The position numbers and the translations under genes are program-made. A DNA stretch of 64,000 nucleotides from Anaspis maculata (Eukaryota; Arthropoda; Insecta; Coleoptera; Scraptiidae), in assembly GCA_949128115.1 (NCBI GenBank), contig OX421962.1:11917262-11981261 (forward strand). The letters are read 5' to 3'. Of the stretch, positions 44,880 through 55,980 are shown piece by piece. The notes beneath the pieces are model-generated. The model worked only from the letters and a program-made list of their open reading frames with translations. It ran no database searches and was not told where the DNA came from. Each line of letters opens with the position of its first letter. Positions within the stretch are counted from its first letter, which is position 1.

Positions 44880-46380
44880 GACATGGTTGTGGTACTCAAT
44901 TCTACGTATTCCATCATTATTCCTTGGATATCCCATGGATATTTCATGTTATTCAAGCTGTTGGTACAGCGATCCCTTGAATAATTCCATGAAGTTAAGA
45001 ACCCTTAGCTGCACATTTGGAGAAAGTATCAGGTGTCAACTCACAAGTAGCTGTAAAAATCTAAAAAACGAGTCTAAGAGAGTTTCCATTCCACTCTAGC
45101 TCTTCCAATTCCATCAACTCAGTCCCACTTATTTTAACAATTCGAAAATATCGAACTGCATGGATGGTTACAATAACTTGCGCGCCCGCTTCCATGCACT
45201 GGAGAGGAAGCTCAGCTGAGAGCTTTGTACGAACGTTCGCATCCATTGTCTGCCTCCTTTATACCTCTCTCTCCCAAAAGCCCGTCCATTTTTTCCCAAA
45301 GTTCCTCCACCCAAAGAGTGTCTCTTTCATTGTTCTTTAATAGTGGAGCATCTCACCGGGAGGGTGATTTACTCCCGTGTTATCGGTGCAGCCCATTCGT
45401 TCCGAAATGGCCTCTCTCTGCACCACCACTCTTCCTCCTCCTCCTCCTGCTTCGCCCACCCATATACCGCTGGCAAAATTCTTGCGCGTCCGTTTTATAA
45501 AGCCCCCCCTGTTTTATGGGACCGTGAAGATTTATATCGAACTGGCCGGTCGCTATTAACGGAATTAATAGCCGGGCCGCGGGAGTTTTATTTTAAAATC
45601 AGAGGGAGAAGGGGCGGGGACGGTGGGTCTTGCGGGTCGCGCCGCGTCCAGTTTACTGGTGCACGGTCGTAAATTAGCGCACCTGGAAATAATAAACTCG
45701 AGGATTCCGAGCCGGGCGCGTTCGAATCGAGGTTTTATAGAGAAGAATTACGCCGTTCTTTGCGAGATGCATTGCGGTCCGCTGGATTTATAGAACTGCG
45801 GTGCTCTAGAATAAAGTGCGGTCAACTAGGCAAGTACCCTTTCTAACTAGCCCAAATACTTGGTGCCTGCCCGTGGAGAGAAAAAGTCAGTGGTAGCCGT
45901 ATTCGTGGAGATTGGTCGAGTCGATTTCAACTCGAACGAATTTTCAATGAACTATGAATGCAGGTATATGCACAAGAGAAAAAAGACTGAAGCCTGCCAG
46001 CAATACGTCACATTTTGGCGTTTCATGTCGAATCAAGGAAGTAGCCGAAGAGACTGGAAAACTGAAAAACCTTCCGGTGTCACTTGTCGAGATACTTCGG
46101 CTTGAATACATATGAGATTCATAGTTTGAATTGTAGAGGGCGCTACGGAGGATCAGTCAATTGAGGGGTGACAACCTGAAATGAACCGTTTCAATCATTT
46201 TGTTGTAGTCATTCAGTTCTGAAGTATCAACTAACATATTTAAGAGAAGAGAGAAGAAGTCCATTATCAATGATAGTGCACACCCATGAGTCCCGCTGCG
46301 ACACCGAAGAGACCGTGGTATCTTTTTGGGTGCCTCATTCATCTTCCAAGGTGTAAATTGTCCGTGAGGATTAGGGTGGG
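44880..46380. other. Unassigned, partly GC-rich DNA
   Basis: No gene is supported. 45,200-45,830 is G+C-rich and unique. Frames such as 45,225-45,500 are rich in Ser/Pro/Leu from pyrimidine tracts and carry no domain. The frame at 45,860-46,105 (81 residues) is not recognisable. Confidence 0.4.
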
Positions 46381-47683
46381 CCGAAAAATCATATTTTCGA
46401 TTTCTTTATTCTAATAGTGCGGAAAAGATGCATAATCAGATTACAAAATGAAATCGTTACAGCATTTTTGAAAAAAAATCATCACTTCAGGGTCCGCAAT
46501 GACGTTGAAATTTCTATATTTGGAAAAAAAATCGCAAATTTTTATAGGCCAGAAAATGTTTAAAAATATATTTACAATAAAAAAATATGGAAATAAACAG
46601 TCAGGCACAAAAAACCCGTGTTCCAGTATTGTTTTCTCAATCACAAAAAAACAAATGAAATTGAATTCACCGAAAAAGCCCAATTGCCTTGAAGTTGCAG
46701 AAATATTGAAAATTTAGCAACTTTGGGCGAAAACTTCAATTTCAACTGTTTCTCATACAAGAGTTTTAGCAATTAGTTATTGAAATTGTTGAAAGAGACC
46801 ACCCAAATGAAAAAAAAAACTTTAAAATATCAAATAGCATTACCTAACTTGTGACACATCAAACTGAAGATAATAGAATTCTCTTTCTGACAAACAAATT
46901 TTAAATTTTTCAAGTCACCTCCCAACCCTTGCGAAAATTCTCTCATCCTAAATCAAAGGGAAGATTTTATCGATCCTATCAACTATCCCTATTCTTGGAA
47001 AAAATATTTTTAACGAAAACAGGTCGGTTCTTATTTCGAGGGTGGCATGTTGTCACAGTTTTATTTTCAACCCTTTCGGCCCCATCCTAGCCTACTCCAA
47101 TAATTCTAATGGCAATCAATTATCTACCTTGTGATACATCAAATAGAAAGTATGAAAATTTCCTTTATGCAAAAATAATTTCAAATTGCCTAAATCACCC
47201 TCTAATCCTTTTCAAAATTTGTCTTTTTTGGGGAGAGAATGCAATGAAGATAAGAATTTGGCAACACATGTCTCAGATGGTCCTCTCGAAATAAAAATCG
47301 CTCTGTTTTTGCTGGGGAATCTATTTCTCAAGAATCTGCAGTTAACAGAAAAACATTCCTTTAATCAACAATGAAAGAATTTTTAAAAGTGTTGAGAGGG
47401 TAGTTTAAAGATTTCAGAGTATGTTTAACGGAAACAATGTTATTGCGTTCAATTTGGTGTCACAAGATAGGTAATGCAATTTGAAATTTCAAACTAGGGT
47501 AGGGGGTGGGAGCGAATGGATTGAAGATGAGAATTTAGCAATACGTGTCCCAAATGTCCTTTTCAAAAAAAAAATCGACTTGTGTCTGCTTTTTCTCAGA
47601 AAAAAATTGTGCAGCGAGAAATTGGAGGTGAGTCCTTTTCAGAAAACCACCCCGTATGTCGGATAATGAACTAAAAGAATTAC
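46381..47683. other. AT-rich DNA with diverged internal repeats
   Basis: Two blocks start TACCTAACTTGTGACACATC (46,841) and TATCTACCTTGTGATACATC (47,121), and both run on through similar TCACC...CCAA/CCTTTTCAAAATT phrases, so a ~280-bp unit is repeated with strong divergence. No coding sequence recognised. Confidence 0.4.
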
Positions 47684-47899
47684 ATGGAGTTACTGAATGT
47701 TAACGATATAATTCCTTTATTGGAATTTCCACGTTTTCCCTGTTATACCCAATCAGTAGAGCGATTTGTGAAAACAGTTTTAGAAGCAGCATCAGCAGTT
47801 TGTGGAGCTGAATCAAGATATGGCTCTATTTACAGCAAGAATGAATCTAGGAAACTGATGCCCATATTGGTATGTCAGAATTTTTTTAACCCAAAGTGA
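47684..47899 (+). pseudogene. C-terminal-looking 71-residue frame of unknown family
   Basis: The frame has LEFPRFPCYTQSVERFVKTV, then AASAVCG and NESRKLMPIL. I have an impression of a repeated arthropod/cnidarian protein ending with the pattern P-C-x-[TS]-Q-[SA]-V-E-R...EA[AS]...VCG...SR...MP, but I cannot name the family or prove the match. It is preceded by stops, so it would be a fragment or a terminal exon. Confidence 0.35.
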
Positions 47900-48437
47900 C
47901 CTAAAACAAAAAATATTGATAAAATATTGATAATTGGAGTCTTGTCACTTAACTTCTGTCAAATAAAAAGTTTTATCTATTTTTTCACTAAGGTATTTCA
48001 ACAGTTTTCTCCATAACTCAATTCGTTATCTTGCAAAAACTGAATGTTGAGATATTTCTGAAAGACACGTCTTGCGGAGGCTGAAGACGAAAACTTGGGA
48101 CAAAAAGCTTCTAGATATTTGAAAAGTATATGAAACTGCAACTTTTCCGCGCTATTAGGAGTCCGTATCATGGAAACAAAAAAAACACACCTGTAGCAGC
48201 GGCCCACCCTAGTGAGGATCCCGGCCAGTCTCTGGGAGTATGGCTTTGGTGTAAAGATTGCGTAGCTTCCTGGTCCAGGGCGGAAGACTTCGACATATGT
48301 TGAGACTGACAGAAGATAATGCGTTTTCACCTACCTGGAGGAAGTAGAGTTGAAGCCCTTCGACGATGAGTCTCAACCCACTTGGGAATGTTGAGTCGAA
48401 ACCCCGGCTGGTGCGCCTTAGCCCACCTGGAGAATGT
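47900..48437. other. Stretch without recognisable gene
   Basis: 47,900-48,330 shows nothing recognisable. 48,340-48,437 holds GTTGAGT(C/T)GAAACCCC-like phrases repeated every ~45 bp (48,347-48,500), the non-coding tail next to the pol relic. Confidence 0.35.
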
Positions 48438-48737
48438 CTAGTTGGAATCCTCCGGAGATGTGTTCCGATCCCCTTGAGGACGTTGAGTTGAGATCTTTCC
48501 AGGATGAGTTTTGACTCGACCAGGGGCTGAAACGACTCGACAGAGATATCTCGATTTTCCTATTCGTTTTTCAATCGCAGCTTCCACCCAACCCTTCTTG
48601 TTAACTTCCCGGTAATCTCTTGCCATGACTTGATCACCTAGATGGAATTCTCGAAGATTTCTTCTATCTCCAACAGGTTGTTGTGATGATTTCTCAACTT
48701 TTTCTTCTCTGGGGGTATTGTACCAACCTTCACACAT
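48438..48737 (-). pseudogene. Integrase C-terminal fragment of second gypsy-type pol
   Basis: The frame reads FHLGDQVMARDYREVNKKGW and then EKRIGKSRYLCRV, the C-terminal, SH3-like part of a Ty3/gypsy integrase. It is separated from the rest of the integrase (49,906-50,799) by a possible solo LTR. It marks the 3' end of the pol whose 5' part lies at 60,518-61,019. Confidence 0.75.
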
Positions 48738-48739
48738 TT

Positions 48740-49905
48740 TGTAGCCGGCTAGCTTACAGCGGCGCGGAAGGCGTGGGTTCTTCTTACTCTACTGGGTCGG
48801 AAAACTAACAATTGGAAAACTGATGGGAAGGCGCCAACCCGTTGGCCCTTGATTTAGTTAGTTAATAAAAGTGAATTAAAGTCAACGGGTAAACTAATAA
48901 TTATTAGGCACAGATAGAATATGATGTAGTAAGTAAGTTGACAACGATGGAAATTGAGTTTAGCTTTAGTTTATTTAAAAGGAGAATTACCGGTCGCACA
49001 ACTATATAGAAAATTTAAGGTACACAAAATTCAAATGGAGTAATGTAATTAATATAAAAATGATATTCAGGAGATCAGCTGGAAATGATATCCCCACTAA
49101 TTGCCGCACAATACAGGGTGAAATACAAACGGGTCGCGTTAACCAAACACGTAAGCTTACGATTTGCGCAGACTAGATTCGCGAACTTTTCTAATAACTA
49201 CTACAGCGGACTAAGGAGGGACAATCACAAACATAATATCTCACTCAATAATTCAATTGTGTGTAGCTGAAGCAAACTATGCTGGCGGGCAGTTTCAATG
49301 TAGACTTTGATGGTTGCAACTTGAAATGGTGTCACTTGACTGATGGAAACGTTGAAAATTTGATGAAATTTGATGAAATTTGACGAAATTTAATGAAATC
49401 CAAACTCAAAATGACGGTCTGTCCCTCAGGAATTTACTCGTGCGTCATATTTAGCCAAAATGCGTTGGTATACTTAGCGTAAATCTAAGAGCCTACAAGG
49501 AAAATCAAAATTAGGTTTGTGCTATTTATTTCCTGGCCAATATCCTACCCTTGAGATGTTCATCGGGCTCATGGTAATAATTGATTCGAGTTCCATGTTG
49601 GGTAGATCAAAAATGTCTTTAAATACGGCCTAAAAAAATCTGGAATGAATTATCTGAGGAACGTTATTGAAATCTTCACCTTTTAGCGTGAACCGCGTGG
49701 TTTAAATAATAAGTCGAGGCACATGACGGTGAGGGCTTTCGAGTTATTTGAATCAAAAGTATTTTTGATTACTGATGGCCACTCACGACCGCACGTTTCG
49801 CCTCTCGACGCTGAATGAACTCCCGCAAGGTTTTTGCTACGCGTATCGTTCGGGAAAAAGTTATCAACTTCTTTCTTGCCAAACTCGGTCAAAAAAATTG
49901 CTACA
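48740..49905. mobile_element. Possible solo LTR inserted in integrase
   Basis: The segment begins TGTAGCCGG and ends AATTGCTACA, i.e. TG...CA ends with short inverted TGTAGC/GCTACA. It interrupts one integrase coding sequence: YRNTQHATTKRSPAEMM lies beyond its right end and the integrase tail beyond its left end. A target duplication is not convincing (CATTT left, GTATTT right). It is 1,166 bp and non-coding apart from a 69-residue chance frame. Confidence 0.45.
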
Positions 49906-50799
49906 GTATTTGATATTGGTTACTCTTTGATTATGCTTATCACCGTTCTGACATTTCTTCTCAACATCATTTCGGCCGGAGATCTCTTCGTTGTTGCGTG
50001 TTGCGTATTCCGATATGATATCAAAAAAATCAGGAAATTATTGTATCAAATTTTTCTGAGCGGTTCTTTGGATCCAACAAGGCTGCTTTGATTTTTGTCT
50101 TGAATGTCTTGACAGAATTTCCGGCTGCTCCATTAGTTCTTGGGTTGAAAGGTGGTGAAGTAATGTGCTGGATTCCGTTTCTGTTGAAGAAAAGCTCTGA
50201 CGATCTTGATACTAGTTGTCTTCCATTATCGCTCACCAGTGTTTTCGCAATACCAAATCTTGCAAAGCAATCTCGGAGTTTCCCTTCCAGTTCTTCTGCA
50301 GTTAATGACTTGACTTGGTATACCTCTTGCCATTTTGTGTAGGTATCAGTCAATATAAGGAACATTTGTCTTCTTATGGGGCTCAAATAGTCAACATGGA
50401 CTCGCTCAAATGGTTGTTTTGTCGAAGGCCATGGAGTATCGGTAGTTTTCGGCGGGTCTTGTCTGCTCTGGAGACATGGTAGACATGACTTGCAAACGTT
50501 TCCGATGTCCTTATCCAGACCAGGCCCCCCATCCATGATCTTGCTTGTGACCTCATTCTGACGATGCCAAAATATGCAGAGTGCAATTCTTGAAGTAGTC
50601 TTTTCCGCAAATTCTGAGGAATGGCGGTGCGATACCCCCATGATAGGATTCCTTGATCATGACTGAGTTCTTCTTTTCTATCTTGATATGGCTTCAAATC
50701 TTCGCTCACCGCTGACCAGTCGTTTTCTTGCAGACACTTGATTACTCTGTTCAAAGTTGCATCCTTTTTTGTTGCCTTCTGTATCGTTTCAGCATTCAT
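49906..50799 (-). pseudogene. Integrase of second gypsy-type pol
   Basis: Two frames overlap. 50,799-50,383 gives the N-terminal domain start (VIKCLQENDW, then LQELHSAYFGIVRM, where the HHCC His region is damaged). 50,641-50,030 gives CKSCLPCLQSRQD (the Cys pair), FERVHVDYLSPI (first Asp), KTLVSDNGRQLVS (second Asp) and NPRTNGAAGNSVKTFK, where the catalytic Glu of the usual AAENSVK is Gly. A third frame down to ~49,915 adds YRNTQHATTKRSPAEMM. It is frameshifted and catalytically dead. Confidence 0.85.
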
Positions 50800-51954
50800 T
50801 GGCCATTCTTCCGATGTCGCGAAATTGATGTACTTTCCGTTGTGGTTGTATTCTGGAGAAATAGTAGTTACTTTCTGAGCTACTCTGGATAAGCAATCAG
50901 CTACGGGGTTGTTCTTTCCCTTAATATACTGGATCTGGTATAGTCTATCTGATTTCTACATGATTCTAGTGGGCTGCGATTCAGGCCGCAATCGGCCGAT
51001 GGCGACCAGAAACACAGCTCACTCGAATCATTTAGAAATCAGACAGCCTATAGTTGAAGTTTGATAAATACGCCGCCCATCTCTGCAGTCTGCTGGCGTA
51101 CATAAAAGGAATGCCTTTATGTTCCCCGAGCAGAGCTAATAGAGGCTTGTGGTCAGTCTTCAAGGTCTATTTATGTCCGTATAAGTACTGGTGGAACTTT
51201 GTTACACCAAAGTATATGGCAAGTGCTTCTTTATGTACCACGGGGTAGTTTTTCTCTGATGGCATCAACGTTCTTGATACACAGCCCACCGTTTTCTCCT
51301 CTCCGTTAACAACATGGCTCAATACCGCTGATATTCCGTCTGCTGATGCGTCGGTAGTCAGGACAATTGGCGTATTTGGGTTGAAATGCACTAAACAAGC
51401 GTCGGAAGCTAATATATTCTTGATCTCTTCGAACGATCTCTGACATTCTCGGCTCCATTTGCATTCTTCTGTCTTCGATAACAAATTGTAGATGATTTTC
51501 AAGATCTGCGCCAAATTTGGTACGAATCTAGAATAATAATTCACCATTCCGCAAAACGATCTAACTTGTGTTATCGTTGACGGTTCTGGGGCGTAAATAA
51601 TTGCCAGCACCTTATCGTCCGTCTTCCTCAAACCTTTCTTCGAGATAATATGACTCATATATTCCACTTCTTCTTGAAAGAATTTGCATTTTTCAGGTGT
51701 GTATCTTGGTTCGCGCCAGTGATCAGGATATGATCAGGATATCGTCAAGAAAATCACGACATTATCCATTCTGGTGAATAATTGTTCCAGGTACTTTTGA
51801 AATCTAGCACTAGCTGGAGAAATTCCAAACGGCATCCGGTTAATGGTGAATAATCCTCGATGTGTATTCGAGGTAAGTAGTTTTTTCGCTTCGTCATCCA
51901 ATTCAAATTGAGTGTATGCTTGATTCAGGTCAATTTTTGGAAAATATTCATCTA
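50800..51954 (-). pseudogene. RT C-terminal half and RNase H of second gypsy-type pol
   Basis: From 51,954 the RT frame reads YFPKIDLNQAYTQFEL (first Asp), FTINRMPFGISPASARF, then a one-base shift at the catalytic pair so that FLDD falls in a neighbouring frame, with a short tandem duplication (GATCAGGATAT twice). The next frame (51,667-51,167) runs MSHIISKKGLRKTDDK, CGMVNYYSRFVPNLAQ and the RNase H start VLTTDASADGISAVL, ending LYGHK. A further piece to ~50,890 (NNPVADCLSRVAQKV) closes RNase H. Confidence 0.85.
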
Positions 51955-52156
51955 CAGGGTGATTCATGAGTGACCTTACATAGGCTAATGGGAGATAGAG
52001 GACTTCGAGGCGAGTCAGGATCCACTGAGGAATTTTTTTTCTCCATTGGTCACGAAGATACAGGGTGTTTTGTGTGTTTCGTGTGAAACTTTGATCAGCG
52101 ATATTTCTGAAACGGCTGAAGATATTGTGTTGAAATTTACCAGTAATATTTCTCTG

Positions 52157-52669
52157 CTGTGCGGGGAGCACGCCGTCTGTTTACGAATTTCGTATTCGAA
52201 GCTTGCGTATTTTCTATTGTATAAACTTGCGTATTCTCGTTCGTCTTTGCAATCGGAAACGATCGTAAGAAGTCGTGCCCGTGGATGAAGGCCGCCATAT
52301 TGCTAAAATTTCAGCGACGAGGAGGGAAGATGCAGATACATCATGCTAGACAAAGACAAGAAAGATCGACACTTTACGCAAAACCCAATGTTTTCGTGTT
52401 TGTACGAAGCTTGCGGGCTGTGCATAGGCACGGCTGTGGGTAGGATACGCAAGTGGCTGGTCGATTTCTACGAAATACGAAAGTGGCGTGCTCGCAAGAT
52501 TCAGATACGAAAACGAACTTCGTAACCGTTTGAACGCATGCTCTGCACGGAGCAGAAGACGCAAGGGATTGGGCGATATCCACTATTTACGAAACATGAT
52601 AGTGGCGTGCTGGCAAAATTCGTATACGAACACGAATTTCGTAACCGATTGACGGCGTGCTCCCACCAC
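52157..52669. mobile_element. ~513-bp inverted-repeat insertion in the left arm
   Basis: Absent from the equivalent point of the right arm (phrase ATTTCTCTG/TTGGAACTCA near 60,305). Its ends carry the inverted GGGAGCACGCCGTC, and a CGAATTTCGTA(T/A)-type repeat fills the interior. CAGTGGTGGGAGCACG at one end recalls hAT termini, but no 8-bp duplication is visible. Confidence 0.65.
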
Positions 52670-53221
52670 TGGAACTTATCCAGAAGTCATACCGGGTGAG
52701 TCAAAATCCAGGGCCGGAATTGAAAAACTGTGCCCCTTTTTTATTTGATCATTAAGTACATTTTCTGTCCGCTTTTCTGGAAAACTGTTGTCGGATTCGA
52801 AAAGCTAAGGAAAAATGCTTTAAGAATCACTCTTCAATTTAGATGGCACACCTAGACCGTTTCGACAAAAAAATTAAAAGTAATATTTGTGGGTAAGTTT
52901 CCATTTTTGACCGGACATAATCGACTCATTGTTTGATTGAATTCATTAAAATTCATTTTTCAGCTTGTCTCTGTGGAACAGAAGGGCTTGGTAGTAATAG
53001 TCCGGACGTTAGGCGATAAAATATGGGTGGACTCTGCATTTTAGGGTTAAAACATGCCACTTGGTATAGTTGTTGCATGAACCATAATCTTCCGATTCAG
53101 AAGTGTAGACATCAGCAGCAGACGTGCAGGCTCTCTGTACAGGGTGAAGAAGGAAAAAGAAGAAGGAAACGTGGTAACTCATAAACCAAAAGAGGTAGAG
53201 TCGTGTAAATCGACATATATA

Positions 53222-54976
53222 TCCCGATGTCCATGCCAATGAAATTCCATCAAACCATTTTCAAATATCCTGAAGCATTCCTGAATTATTCAGAAAAACT
53301 CGTTTTCTTTCATAAAAATTAAATTTATAGGTAGATCAGTGAGTTTTAAAAGTATAAGAGTGCAACTCGGTAGTTCTTCATTCAGTGATGTAATCAGTTG
53401 AAAATGATCGGTAGCCAGTGCCTAGGCCTACTATTTCCAGAAAAAAGACGTTTAACTTTTTCCCTCTTCCCGGCAGCCATCTTGCGTTGACTATTTGCAG
53501 AATAATTAAGGAAGTGACTGGTTATTATAAAGTTGGTGAGGCACAACCATTTTACCACAAAAAAAGTAACCTCGGCATTGGTAACTGCCTTCTTGTAGAA
53601 TAAACATTGTCATTCGAATTGTTTTTGGTTTTACAGACTTCCTTTGCTCGTGATGGCTAATGTCGTTACTGAAAGAAAGAACTACACTCGACATTCTAAT
53701 GCCACAAATTGTGTCAAGTCAGACACATAAATTTTTCATCATCAGTGAAGACGTTTGTCTCCGGCAGCTGATCAAACAAAAGATGTACGATTTTTGTGTG
53801 AAAATTGCAAAAATTAAAACGGTTTCGCTGCGATCGAATGCTTCTTGGAGAGAGTATACTGCCGCAAAATGTTCAATTTCACCTGGAGATAATCTTATAG
53901 GACTTGGTGTTGACATTGTCAACTGCAATGCTATACGCAAATTTGGTGAGATGATTTCAAACGACGCAGAAAGAACGATAAGACTCCGGTTTTTTTTTTC
54001 GGTTTTTGAGCAACAACTTTTTGTGGTTTTTCCACTTCTTCTCCCCATATGCAGGGACTGTAGGGTTGGCGCTGATGGCTACACTTCTAAATTGGAAGAG
54101 TATGGTTCAAACAGTCACTGTGCCAAGTGGCATGTTCTAACCATACAGTGCAGGGTGCTTTTCGCCTACTGTTCGGATCGAGGTCCAAATATAGCTAGTA
54201 TTGCATTTTTCCACGCTTTCCACATCTTCCTCGTCGTTTATGGGACAGCTAGACACATCTGACCAATTTTTCTTGGCATCACTGTTAACACCAGATTGCA
54301 TTAAATTATTTGCATGCTAATTCGTACCTCTCGAGGCAATAGATTTTGCTCAAGACGCATTCGATGACGACGAAACCTTATATGTTTTTGCAATTTTCGC
54401 ACAAGAATAGTATATCTCTTGTTTGATCAGCTGTCTGAGACAAACGTCTACACTGAAGATGATAAATTTTTGTGACCGACTTGACAAAATGTGAGGCATA
54501 AGAATGCCTAACGTAATTTTTCCTTTCAATAACCACATTAGCCACCATGAGCAAAGAAAGTCTGTAAAATCATGAACAACTCGAATGACAATGTTTATTC
54601 TACAAGAAGGCAGTTCCTACTGTCGATGTTACTTTTTTTGAGGTAAAATTGTTGTACTTCATCAACTTTATAATAACCAGTCACTTCCTTGATTATTCTG
54701 CAAATAGTTAACGCAAGATGGTTGCCTGGAAGAGGGAAAAAGTTAATTGTTTTGTTTCTGGAAATAGTAGGCCTAGGCACTGGCTACCGATTATTTTCAA
54801 TTGATCACATCACGGAATGAAGAACTACCAAGTTTTACTCTTATACTTTTGAAATTCACTGATCCACCCAAAAATTAAATTTTTATGAAAAAAAACGAGT
54901 GTTCCAGAATATTTCAGAAATGCTTCGGGATATTTGAAAATGGATTGATGAAATTTCATTGCCATGAACATCGGGA
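53222..54976. mobile_element. 1.75-kb foldback element inside the left arm
   Basis: The ends TCCCGATGTCCATGCCAATG (left) and, in reverse complement, TCCCGATGTTCATGGCAATG (right) begin ~620-bp inverted arms (53,222-53,845 and 54,352-54,976). TATA stands on both sides (53,218-53,221 and 54,977-54,980). The right arm of the composite lacks it. The loop (53,846-54,351) contains, at 54,035-54,160, a diverged copy of the module found in both arms of the composite. The 200-residue frame 53,660-54,262 spans arm and loop and has no recognisable domain. Confidence 0.8.
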
Positions 54977-55980
54977 TATAAAGTGGTCAACAAAATAAGT
55001 GTCTATGTCGATATTTGTATAGTTTTTCAAAACTTGACAGCTTTGGAATCTTTCGCGCGATTTTGGATCTGTTTGAACTGGTGGATAGCCTCATTCTTTG
55101 GCTATCGGATCCAAGTTTTGCGGATATTGAGAAAGCCCAATAAAATTTCTACAGGGTGTCAAATAAAGCAATGCAAATGTTTTGAAAGTTTCGCTAACCC
55201 CCATTTTGCCAAGAAATTTTTTTTGTGGATACCAACACCAAAAATATGAAGAATGATGTATTCTCTCGAAAGGGTTTTTGATTCATCCCCCTATTTCTGT
55301 TTGAAAAAAAGTTATGCCATTTTTTCCTCAATCTACACTTTTCGACAATTAACGTTACAACTGGCCATATTATCGAGGCAAATTTGACAACAATTGATAC
55401 TTTCACTTGAAAAACTGTCCCATGAAAAACATTTTCTTTACTCACCCCTAAAATGATTATCTACGGTCAGTGCCTTAAGCCCCTGCGGACCGACTTAGAA
55501 TGTAGCCTGCTGGAGCGGGCATCAGGATGGGATAGTACTGTGTCACAACAGATTTACCACATCAACCATATCAAACCCCCTTTGATATTGTTTGTTAGGG
55601 GTTGTTTTCAAAAAATTGGTAATTGATAACTTGAGAAGAAAAAGACCTAGAGACAAAATTTTTATTTCATGTTCAATCGCATACGGTGACACATTTTGCA
55701 ACGTAGTGGGGGTGTCCTTCTTAGCAACCCTTACTTAAGGGACGGAAATGTTTTTGTAGGAGTGTGTGGTTTCATTTCTTATGGTTTCGTCTCTTCTGAA
55801 TTCAAATTTGGTATTAAAAATTGTTTTTATTCAACATTATCTCCTAGTCGGGTAAAACTCGTTCGATTGGTTTTTCATTTGTGTATGTGTCTTTTTAGCT
55901 GAAGAACTTATCGTTTTACTTATGTTACCTTAAAAACCAAACCTTTTTCTTCCGCTATTGTGAGCAGAGTAATTTGTAAA

